64,000 nt of DNA from Lantana camara. Lineage: Eukaryota; Streptophyta; Magnoliopsida; Lamiales; Verbenaceae. The notes under the pieces were generated by a model. That model was given only the letters and a program-made list of their open reading frames with translations. It did not search any database and was not told the origin of the DNA. The translations under genes were made by a program, and so were the position numbers. Positions 12,307 through 22,473 of this stretch are shown one piece after another. Location: NCBI GenBank assembly GCA_037501455.1, contig CM074864.1, forward strand, positions 34,250,001-34,314,000. Direction: 5' to 3'. Numbering within the stretch: position 1 is the stretch's first letter; the number at the start of each line of letters is the position of its first letter.

Positions 12307-13018
12307 TGTAGCACCCCTTAACACGTGGAGGTACCACACCCCCGCACTATAGGTCAATCCACATACGAAACGGCCAATCCGTACATGAACTAACCTATAG
12401 CGAATGGGTGACGATGCAATACACGACAAGCTAGGCGGGATACTCGAACATGCGACATATTAAAGCGGAAGCATAAACAGAACATTATCAACTATTTCCG
12501 TTTATCCAAATAAAATATATTCTAGCTTACATATCAATACATTATCATCTCCTAAAATAAATAACATATAACTGTAAACATGATTTTCTCGGATAATAAA
12601 TAAACAATCAAATAAATGCACCGTGTTTGACTCGACTCTAACAACTGGACTCGACTCACTTTCCGCCTAGCACGCACCTGCAATAACCTGAAAGGTGGAG
12701 GCGTCAGTCTGTGCAGATAACATGCAAGCCATATTCTCGGGTAAAGATTTATAAAAGATAAATATACAAGCTCAATAATAATATTATAGCTTCGCCCGGG
12801 AATATAACTATCAATATTAAATACTTGTTCTTTTCATGCAATCAATACATGGCCCCGGCGAGTGCGGGCGGTTTCCAAATATATAAGAAACATGCTTGCT
12901 TGATTATAAATTAATAGGTGATCACGCAATTCAATTACCGTGCAATCGTGCAATAGTGTACCCAACTAGCACATTCATGGAATGGAAATCATGCAATCAA
13001 TACATGGCTTGCTTGTAA

Positions 13019-13326
13019 CACGATAGGGTTTGTTCCTCCTGTGGTTGGACGGACAACCACTAGCTCTAAGACCAGCCCAACGCCCTCACTAAGGAGAACC
13101 TGGCCAGGGGAACACAGGTACACGATAAGGCTTTGTTCTTCTTGTGGTTGGACGGACAACCACAAGCCTGAAGACCAGCCCAGCGCCCTCACTAAGGAGG
13201 ACCTGGCCAAGAGAACACACGTACACGATAGGGTATTGTTCTTCCTGTGGTTGGACGGACAACCACCAGCCCGAAGACCAGCCCAACGCCCTCACTAAGG
13301 AGGACCTGGCCAAGAGAACGCATTTA
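13019..13326. repeat. 103-bp unit repeated three times, each with a hairpin
   Basis: Head-to-tail units begin CACGATA at 13019, 13121 and 13224 (102, 103 and 103 bp) and differ at only a few positions. Each contains GTGGTTG-GACGGA-CAACCAC, a perfect 7-bp stem with a 6-base loop. The related LTR at 2946-5511 lacks the triplication. Open frames crossing it simply translate the repeat. Confidence 0.92.
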
Positions 13327-13788
13327 CTTGCTTTCATGAACATGGCATGCTTGATTCGCGAACACTAACATACTTGAAATAATAAGTGATTTCATAAAAT
13401 TATAAATACATAAATACCTTTGGCCAAGAATCACGTAAAGGTTATACAGGTTCTATATAACTAGAAATTAAACCTCACCTGACAGGCGACACATAACTCA
13501 TGAGTGCGTAAACGTGCTCATGCTTGACAATCTCCGCCCTGGAGAATAACTTGGACAAGAAACGGGACAATGTACGTGCATGAGACCACAATTCAAGCAT
13601 ATTATTCCATATAATGACGCACGGCATGATCATACACGAGACATCAAGCAATACACAATGTAGCATGATAACATCTTGTTTCGACATATAATCAATCATA
13701 TAATAGCAATTTGGGGTCACATAAACCATTGGAACGAGGGGCTGAAAATGTAATTTTATGTAGAAAGTTTCTACACTACCAGAGAGCT

Positions 13789-13985
13789 GGGAACGGCCGT
13801 TCCAGGTTTTAGTTCAAAGTGGGAATGGTCGTTCCCGCTGTCGGGCTCCCCGAAGATGGGAACGGCCATTCCGGCTCGCAAGCCAAAATGGGAACGGTCG
13901 TTCCCGTCCTCGCCGCCAAGCACAATATTCAAAATATGGGAACGGCCGTTCCCCAAATACAAAGGGAACGGGAAGGGCCGTTCCC
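13789..13985. repeat. Array of six GGGAACGGCCGTTCCC-type palindromes
   Basis: Six copies, some with one T/C change (for example GGGAATGGTCGTTCCC), lie within 197 bp, about 0.92-1.11 kb from the LTR 5' end. This matches 4346-4572 in number and place, but the sequence between the copies differs. Confidence 0.9.
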
Positions 13986-14903
13986 GTTTTACAGAAGCTG
14001 CGGAAAACAGAGGAGAAGAACAGGGCATGCATGAACCACTCCCAAATCTCATCAAACTCCCATAATTCCATTACACAAGCTAGAATTCGTAAAGGATAAT
14101 ATGTAAATATGCTTGAGAAACAATAACACTCAATATAAACACATAATTCATGCTTCAAACTCCATAATCACCAACTTTGGCATATATATGAACTCATCAT
14201 ATACTCTCCTAATTTTCAAGAATTACACATGGAATTCAAGCCTAAAGCTCATAATCACAATTCTAACATCATATGGGCAAGTTATCACATCAAAATCATA
14301 ACCCTAGTTTCATGAATTGTTACCAAGAAATCACATATATCTCCAACTTTACCTTGGAAGAAAATAGAAGAAGAAGATGAAGCTAGGATGATGAATGGAC
14401 TCCCAAATCAATATTTTTCTTGGAAAACTTAATGAATTTGATGAAATCTCCCCTTCCCTTTTTGGAGGTTTTGGTTCGGTGGAGCAAGGAAGCAAATATG
14501 AGATGATTGGCATGAAAATGAAGATGATTGAGGGAGAGATGCATATACCGACATTTCAAGAGGGAAAAATGTAATATTAGCAAGTAAATCCTCCAAGTTC
14601 TCTAATTTATGCAATTGAGTATCAAAGGTTTGGAAATGACCACTTAGGTCCACAAAGTTTTCATGCAATTTGGTCCCTTAATTAAAATGAATGAGCATTT
14701 AAGGGCAATTTGGCAATTAAATCAAATTGGACAATTAATTCATGTAACAATTAAATTCCATTCATACAAGAATTCTCAAGTTGACACATATTTCATATAT
14801 TTTCACGTATAAATCAAATAAACGAAAATAATAAGATAATTCCTAACGCTCGAAACCCACAAGTGTCTAGCGTACCTGACTGTCTGAAAATCGGGGCGTT
14901 ACA

Positions 14904-14972
14904 GTCTGTGATATAAGGAAAGTCCCAAAATGAATTACAACGAAGCAACTTTCTAGGGTACTATTCCCAACA
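14904..14972 (-). mobile_element. Copia LTR relic, right part (LTR 5' end)
   Basis: This contains the second GTCTG copy and then the start of the Copia-type LTR. On the minus strand it begins TGTTGGGAATAGTACCCTAG at 14972, against TGTTAGGAATA in the complete element. It continues at 12306 once the solo LTR is removed. Confidence 0.75.
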
Positions 14973-15335
14973 CGATTATCACACACGCTAGGTCGATATA
15001 CGGTGCCATTAATACCAGTGCGATGTACACACGCTATTGTGTTAATGGCCCAAAGGCCATAAATACCTCCCCCCTGAACAGTTGTTGGTAAGCATTCAAT
15101 AACATTTAAGAGCATTTATTTCTCTCTCTAAGAACCATATACTGACTTGAGGGTCGGAGGGGCGTCGCTGACTAAAACCGCGAATGTTTTTACCCCTTAG
15201 TGTGTTGTGTGTTTTGCAAATCGAGAAGAACCCACCTCACAAATTCTTGATTGATCAACCTGAATATGCCACCTAGTTCGACAACTCGGATCGACCAGAT
15301 TTGAGCTGAATCATCTTGTAAGAAATCAAAAATTC
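14973..15335 (+). mobile_element. LTR fragment of Tat/Retand-like Gypsy type
   Basis: It has a promoter-like CATAAATACC after a run of AAAGGCC, then ATACTGACTTGAGGGTCGGAGGGGCGTCG. That motif corresponds in order and spacing to CTATAAATATCC followed by CTGAATTGAGCGTCGGAGTGCC in the LTRs at 35020 and 54593 (minus strand). The AACCCACCTCACAA stretch lies downstream. It is cut at 14972 by the Copia relic and ends before an AT microsatellite. No gene is seen. Confidence 0.55.
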
Positions 15336-15340
15336 TACTT

Positions 15341-15366
15341 ATATATATATATATATATATATATAT
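15341..15366. repeat. (AT)n microsatellite
   Basis: An uninterrupted AT dinucleotide run of about 13 units at the boundary between two LTR fragments. Confidence 0.95.
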
Positions 15367-16281
15367 GGCCGTGTAGCAAGCTTCGGGAAGGAAGAAAAGT
15401 TTGAGTTCAATTCTTATGCTATGTCTTTCGTATGCTTGTTTTTCACTCTCCTACATTTCTTATAAATGCCAAAACTTCCATAAATGTTGTTTATCTCTTT
15501 ATATGACTTGATTTACGATGCATTCCTTAGTAACGTGCTTTTAGTGCTTAAAATGTGCTTAGTTATGCTTCATTTATGAACTTGTTTGCATCTTATATTG
15601 AATGAGAATATGTTATATGCATCTTTGGACATTGTATGACAATGTTTCATCTCAATATGCAAGTTATGCTCATTCATGCATACATAACCTTCATGTTATA
15701 GCTTGTTTAAGCCATCGTTGTCTTGCTTGGCCGGTGAGTGAAGTCTTACATGTCTTTTTGTGTCTTGGTTAGGTGATGAGTCTCCGAATGTGACGCCGTG
15801 ATCGTTTGTTGGTTGGCCTTCCTTTTGGTCCTTGGTAAAGGTGAGGAGTTATATTACAAAATGTTCTCAAAACTATGGACACCGCATCGCCCTTTCATAT
15901 TTATTGTTATTAGGCCGGGATTCGGGAGCTTGGCTCATATTATTGCTAATGCTTATTGAAAAAGGATTTCAAACCATAAGTATGGATTTAGTATATGGGA
16001 TATGTATCTGAAACATTGTAGGTTTGGAAAGGTATATTATGTATATTTCGTTATGGCAAGAGAAACTTTGTAACCTTGCAATTTAGATTGTATGGGAGTC
16101 TATACCTTCCAGGAACGGTTGTTTGGGGTTTGATGAGCTCGGGGAATGAGTAAGTGGGGACACCGGGAAAGTAAGGGCTAACAGTTAACCCTTACGAGAT
16201 TCCCAAATTGTAAGATATACTAAGGTTCCCGAAGGAGTGCTCGGGGACCGAGGTATTCTCGAGGGAGATATTGGGTTTCAT
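15367..16281 (+). mobile_element. Gypsy-type LTR, left part (host of the 16282-26401 element)
   Basis: It is the reverse complement of sequence similar to 6700-7750, including GGTAAAGGTGAGGAGTTATAT. It is interrupted at 16281 by the complete element 16282-26401 and resumes at 26402. The last five bases, TTCAT (16277-16281), are repeated at 26402-26406. Confidence 0.75.
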
Positions 16282-19200
16282 TGTAACATCCTGCTCGTCT
16301 AATATATAAGTCACTGCTCATTCGATCGAGATTTTGACATCTTTGACCCCCTCAACGCGTTTGGGGCATCGAAACGAGTCCGTAGACTTTATATTTGCCC
16401 TATTCTAACGTCGTTAACACTTTCTTCCGACCGTTTTTGTGTACGAGGACCCGAGCTATAATACCCGGATCCTCGTTTTTCGAACCAAGAGATCAGCTGC
16501 TCTCTCTCTCTCTCCCTCCCAGCTCTTTCTCTCTCCTCTCTCACGATTCACTCACACACACCCAAGGTGTAATTTCACATACTACTCAAACTCGACCGAT
16601 ACTCGACGGAATTTGACGAACCCATAGTGCTTTTTGAAGAGCTCGACGATGCAGTCACAACCGTACCAAGATATTGACCAACCGACGAGCGATGGCGGAG
16701 AAATTGGTGATTTTCAGTCACGACGGCGGCAGTTTTGGGGCGGAGATTTCGCCACCCTTTCGCGGCGGCTTCCGGTGGTGGTTGTTCAACACGCGCCCCG
16801 GGATGTGGAAGAAGATTTTCTGGTGCATTTTTCTGTGCAAGCGGCACCGCCATCGGGGCGGCGAGGAGGCGGCATGCGCCACCCAAAGCGGACGACGGGC
16901 GGCGGAGCTACTATAGCGGCGCGATTCCGCCACCTCCGGCGGTCTTTTCCGACGACCTTCGACGGTGTCCAAGGTTTTCCGGGCTCCTGGTTCCATTTCC
17001 GGCCTCCTTTTCGTCAGATTCGCGGCAGAGATAGGGTTTTCCGGCATGGTGGTTGCGCAGTTGAAGGCGACGGCGGTTCGGCCTTTTTCGGTGGGTTTTT
17101 GACATCGGACCCTTCACAAGATTTACTCAGCACGACGAGGCCAAATTTTCCATGTAGGTGGTGGCCTAAGAACCGGCCGTTGGCGGCGGACCGGTGGTGA
17201 ACCGGCGGCTTCTTTTTTCGGTGATTTTTCTGGCGTTTGGCTAGGGGGCTTTCGAAGGCCTCGTTACGGGCTTTCCAACGGTATGTTTGGATTTTGTTTT
17301 CGTTTTACGGTTTGCGTTTAATTTCAGTTTTCATTGTTGAGATTTAGTTCGGTTTTTCATCAACGAAGTCCGGCGTGTTTGGTATTTTCTGAAATTGGTT
17401 GAGGGCTTTTGTCGGGCAGGCTGAGGCGCACGTTTCTGTTCTTTCGGGGAATTTTCTGACCACCGGAGGTGGTGGTCCGGCGGCTGCATGTGGCGGTCCG
17501 GTAGGCTCCGGCGGCGGCATTCCAACGCCCTTCGTACAGCGAGTTCCTTTCATCGTGGTGAGTTCAACGTCACTTTTCGTTCGTTAATCGGGTGTCCGGT
17601 TGATTTATTTTGAATATTTGAAGTTTTGCGAATTAATTGTAATTGCTCTAATTTGTAATTCGTTCATGTATGCTTAGTAATTTGAGGAATATGTGTTGTA
17701 TGGAATCTGAAATATGTAATAAATTGTGGAATAAATGAGTTTATGATTCGTTTTTGATATTAGCCTCGTTTATACCTACCGTTTGAACATGATTATCGTA
17801 CAAGGAGGATTTATGTAATTTTAGGGGAATATAAATTTGTATAACTTGAATTAATTAAACCTTGTCACTTGGTAAATAAATATGCTAATTATAATTTCGT
17901 TATAAGAAGTTAGTATGTATAACCTTGAAACTTTGAATTAAGGTTTAATCACGTTAATTGTAAATTGATCTATTATGAAACTTGCGAATTCGTTATGCAT
18001 TGTAAAATTATACGAAACCTTGCATAATTGAATAACTTAATATCCTTCGTTTGTGCATTCTATGATTCGGTTGGAACTTCTTATGTAACTTCGTGATCTT
18101 TAAATAAATTTCGTAGCATGCTAATATATGATTTATTTGGCTTGGTAATACGTGCAATTTTACGAAATGTGATATGTGAATTTGATTTGATTTGATTACT
18201 TTGTAAAGGTGCAATATATGAATCTTTTAGGCGATATATTAATTGAATGAGACTTATATGATTAAATTAGAAACCTTTGCACGTAAGAATGGTTTAATTG
18301 CACGAATATAGATTTGTTATGCAATATATGAGTTAATATGATTTCTCTGATCTATATAATGATTTGTTTTGTAAGTAATTGATATGAATTTGAATCCTAC
18401 TTATGTGATTGCATCTCTTATCTGTTAGAGCTTGTGCCGTGCGTCTCTGTATGGTTGTTTGAGTCTGAATCTGAGCTTTGTGTTGTGTTTTGTGTGTCTA
18501 GTTGGTTCAAGTGCACCCGGGGTGGTGACTTATGGTCGTGCAGGTTCCGGGGTGGACCATTTACGGTGTCTTCGACTTTGTTTGGTGTCAAGTGAGGTTT
18601 TAGGATTTTTGTTTTAGTTGAAGCGACCTACAACCTTATATGCTCGTTTTCATGCCCACATGCGAATATATACTATATGTATATTAAATATGTGTCTTAC
18701 AATATGTTATCAATTTTGTTAATTCGATTTGATATGAATCCTTCTGAAATTATACGTATGGGCGTATATAAGCTTAAAACGGTTTTGGAACAAGGCTATG
18801 CTCCAAACCGTGTGTCTTCATGCTAGCTACGGATTAGGATGACACGGAGAGGTACGTGCAAAGCATATGCCGAGTTGCACGGTAAAGTATGTTTCCTATG
18901 GTATATGTCTTATGTATGAATCGTATGTTTCTAGGTTTCGCGAGTTAAGTATGTTTCTTATGAATCTATTTGAATCTATACGAATCTATTTGAAACCCTG
19001 GGCCCCGGAGGTGTGGGTAAGGGAGACCCCGGTGCGGCTATTGGGGTCGCCGGTTATCACCCCTGTGCACACGCTCCTTTGAAGTACCTACGCACGACTC
19101 TAAGGGAGATGGAGAAGGCATGGTGCTTTGAGCCTTCGGCTGAGGCCGGAGAAGGTACGTTGTGGGATCGCTACCCCACGTATATTGAGTTGCACGATGT

Positions 19201-20234
19201 GGGCCCGTAACCCACGTGCAGACTTCCGGAGAAAGTTGAAATACGGGAATATGAATCTATGTATCTTATGAATTTTTAAGTTTATGCTTCCTTATGAATC
19301 TTTTGAGTCTTTAGATTAAGGAGTAAGGTTAGAGACCCGTACTCGCCGGGTATTTGAATTCTTTTGTTATGTTGATTATGAAACGGGATAGGAGAGTTTG
19401 TTTTCAATATGAGGTTTCTACAATAAGTTATGAATCGATCTGAGTACAAGAATCCTTATGAGTTTTAATATGAATCCTTATGCGTTTTTGAATCTATGAA
19501 TCCTTACGAGTTTTCAAACTTAAGAATATACGAATATATGAATAAGTATGAGTTCTTTTGGAAAATGGCTTTCGTATATAAAACCCTATTCCCGGTTCAT
19601 AGTCTTTTGTTTAATACATGTTTTGCTCTATATGTATATATGTGTTGGTGTGTGTTAGCCCCCTCGCTCAGTCAATGGACTGACCCTCGCCCCACCTATG
19701 TTTTTAGTTTGCAGGTTAGCTTTGGAAGTCTTTGGAGTTCGTGCTAGGCGGCTGTTAGTGTCTGTTGAGTCTATGTCAGTTTGTCGGAGTTGTTAAGCTT
19801 TTTGTTCTGAATTATATTTGTAAATTCTGTATAAGTTATGCTGCGTGCATGTTTGAAGTTATGAATCGAATGTATGATTATTCGGGATAGGTTTCTAGGG
19901 CCTGTTGAACCGGTTTTGTAGTTTAATTGTTCACGACAGGATAGGACAGGATTGATTATTTAGTTGAACTCGTATAGTTCGTTTTTATGTATGATTGATG
20001 ATGCTATCATCCTTATTATATGAAAAGTTTTCGAAAAGTTAGCATTTCGTATTGCTTTCACTGTTATGTTTTTGCATTCTTTCATTTGTACAGGGTTAGG
20101 TACCGCCTAGCATAGGTTGGATTTTTCGTTTGTCAACCGTTCGTTGTGGCGTGGTGCGTGTGCGGACTTTTCATTTTGTACACGTGTCGGGTCATAGTGC
20201 GGGGGTGTGGTACCCCACCGCTTGGGGTGCTACA
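16282..20234 (+). mobile_element. 5' LTR (3.95 kb) of the LARD-like element
   Basis: It runs from TGTAACATCC to TGGGGTGCTACA and aligns along its whole length with 22474-26401. The first ~1.4 kb is GC-rich, with a CT-rich tract (16500-16545), and differs from the 3' copy mostly by C/T and A/G changes. The AT-rich middle (17780-18420) is nearly unchanged between copies. Frames of up to 188 codons at 16634-17200 overlap other frames on both strands, so I do not call them genes. Confidence 0.92.
16634..17560. other. GC-rich island inside the 5' LTR
   Basis: About 0.9 kb rich in CGGCGG/CCGCCG words, with open frames in several phases on both strands. The same island occurs at 22810-23740 in the 3' LTR with small deletions that are not multiples of three. 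No protein family is recognisable. High GC removes stop codons by chance, which explains the frames. Confidence 0.7.
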
Positions 20235-20241
20235 TCTTAAG

Positions 20242-20253
20242 TGGTATCAGAGC
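20242..20253 (+). promoter_or_regulatory. Primer-binding site for initiator tRNA-Met
   Basis: TGGTATCAGAGC, 7 nt downstream of the LTR end at 20234. Preserved exactly although the interior is non-coding. Confidence 0.93.
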
Positions 20254-21789
20254 CACCAGGTTCAAAACCGGTGTTCTGGAGTCGTGTCGTGTCAGTTTAG
20301 GTCGTACTGCATAGGAATACTTGTGCATTGCATTCGTCTGATGTGAAATTTTGACTTCTCTGCATGAATTTGTCTGAGCTTATGTAATTGGGTGCCCATT
20401 ATGATTATGATTTTAGCAAAATTATCAGTGTTATGCTTTAAATTTTATTAAATTACGTATTGCATTTGCATTACTTAAGTGTTCTTAATTACTTTTATTA
20501 CTTGACATATCCACGTACTAACCCGCATGCATAGATATTTATTTAATTTGTGAATTGTAGGATGACATCTCGGTGCCAAATTGTAAATGATCGTGACAAT
20601 TCTTCCCACTCCTACAAATCCTTGACAGGAGATTCAAAGCAGCTATACTCTAATGAGAGACAATGGACCTCTACAAGAAGTCAAAACAAGGAATCAATGC
20701 TATCGTTATGAAAACGGGTATTATGCATTCATACCACGTGCATCATGCATTGGAGTAAATTATAGTTATTTCAAACATTTGTTCTACGTGCTTGACTACC
20801 TTCTTTGCTGGATACGAGTGCATGGCATTTACATCCCTAATCCCGCATGCATTAGTTTCATGGTTATATTTAGGTGACTTCCTTACCTGTTCCAACGAGT
20901 GCTGATTTTAGTGGAAGCTGTATTGGGATCTGAATAGGGATGGATCAGAAAGTGTACAGTTGATTTAACAAACTCAGGGTATAGGGTGGATAAAAGAAGA
21001 TGTTTGTATCCAAGGGAACCAAGAGATCTTTTAACTAACGAGGTGCCTTCAGGATATATGCTTAACTACCTGGAGGTATTCGGGGGTAGCAAATTTTATA
21101 AGAAAATCAGAATTTCTAACTCTGGATGGCGTGAGGTGACAATGAAGAAATCAAGGCACTTGTACCATTCAGAAAATTCCAAGTAGGGAATCGGGTTACT
21201 ATTATAAAGACACCCACCCGAATAGTTACACTTACACAGAGGAAAAGGGGGAAAATTTTGTAAGCTATGGAATTTTGTGCCGAGGTCATTGAAGATCAAC
21301 TCCACCAAATATTGAGGATAAGGGCGTCATTTACAACGACAGTGTACTAAGCAAGACTGTTTAAAGATTCTACATTTATCTCTCCACGATTGTCCTGAGA
21401 GATTTTACCGTTGAAGGAAATAGCAATTCTCGACTATTGAGGATTTTATCGGGACTTCAAGAGACTCCACGGATCACTTTTTTGTGAGGAGCAAGTGAGA
21501 CGGTTCAAGACCCCTTGGCAACCCGCGGATTCGAAGAAAATACTAAAGAATGCAAATTTTGAACGGGAAGTTGGAACTACGGTCAGTTAAGGATTTGATT
21601 ATCCTTTCAAGTTAAAGAAATTGCCAACCTCGACTTTATTTCCACGGTGAACGGTACTTTAAGCATTCATGGCATTTGCACCCATGCATTTCATAAGTAA
21701 TTATATTTTATTTTGCTTGACGTGCGTGATGACGTGTAATGCTTGATGTTGCTTTGATTGTAATAATGTGGCTAATTGATTGTAACCTA

Positions 21790-22165
21790 GAGAGTTGTTG
21801 AGACCTCTCTATTTACGAGTTAGGAAGATGTGGGATTCTCCCTATTTATGTGATAGAAAGATGCTGAATTCTTTCTAAATTACATGAGCAAGAGATGCTG
21901 GATTCTCTTGGAGTTAGATATTTGGGAGATGCTGGATTCTCTCGAATCTAGGGCTTGAGAAATGCTGGATTTTCTCAAACTAGGATGTTAGGGAGATGAG
22001 GAATCTGTCAGACTTAGGTTGAGAGACGGGGATTCTCTCGATTCTATGTTTAAGAGACAGGGCTCTCTCAATTATGTGCTTGAGAGACGGGTTTCTCTCT
22101 CGTGTGTGTGCTGAGGGACGGGGTTCTCTCGCATGCGTGTTGAGAGATGGGATTCTCTCTTGTTT
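21790..22165. repeat. Degenerate ~35-50-bp tandem repeat built on a GAGAGA...TCTCTC hairpin
   Basis: About ten successive units have the pattern GAGAGAYGSNGGATTCTCTC or a variant (GAGATGCTGGATTCTCTCG, GAGAGACGGGGATTCTCTC, GAGAGATGGGATTCTCTC) separated by 15-30 variable bases. Each core can fold as a short stem of 5-6 bp. The stem sequence changes along the array while pairing is often kept (AAAGATGCTGAATTCTTTC, CAAGAGATGCTGGATTCTCTTG). Confidence 0.8.
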
Positions 22166-22473
22166 GCTGCAGCACGTGGCCTGACGATAGTCTGCAAGCA
22201 ACTAGGATGCGGCAGTATCGAGCTTTGGGTGCAGTGGCCTAGTGGTGATCGAATGAGTTTGAAGTAACCAACAGTCAAGTGCTCAGTGGGACCTCAGTGA
22301 CAACGAGACACTATGAAGGGAGTTGATGTCAACTAAGGGAGAAGTACCCTGAGGAGTTTGCAGTTCGCCTAGATCAGAATTGCCCAGCGGAAGCTTGAAG
22401 TGGAATTCGTTTCAGAGTCGTTCAAGATCCTGCTTCCGGACCTGAGGACAGGTCCTTTTGAAGGAGGGAAGTT

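Larger units (their letters stand above)
12307..14903 (-). mobile_element. Solo LTR (2.6 kb) with 5-bp target-site duplication
   Basis: Its ends are TGTAGCACCCC at 12307 and GGGGCGTTACA at 14903. It is flanked by GTCTG at 12302-12306 and again at 14904-14908. Removing the LTR and one copy of GTCTG restores the Copia LTR sequence around it, so the insertion and its site are certain. Length and sequence place it in the family of the LTR at 2946-5511. No primer site, polypurine tract or coding sequence lies next to it, which fits recombination between two LTRs that removed the rest of the element. It contains a triplicated 103-bp unit and six GGGAACGGCCGTTCCC-type palindromes. Confidence 0.93.
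20235..22473 (+). other. Non-coding interior of the LARD-like element
   Basis: It begins TCTTAAG followed by the primer-binding site and ends with a purine-rich tract (GAAGGAGGGAAGTT, 22460-22473). No frame above about 75 codons is present. Only isolated echoes of a Gypsy polyprotein remain: words near 20820-20860 and 21652-21695 similar to the IHGI-HALFD protease entry. A hairpin-rich repeat block fills 21790-22165. The region 22190-22440 shows nothing recognisable. Confidence 0.82.

Noticed and set aside
16634..17200. 188-codon plus-strand frame and overlapping frames in the LTR GC-rich island
   Set aside because: Frames are open on both strands and in several phases at once, the copy in the 3' LTR has length changes not divisible by three, and no domain is recognisable. 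GC richness explains them.
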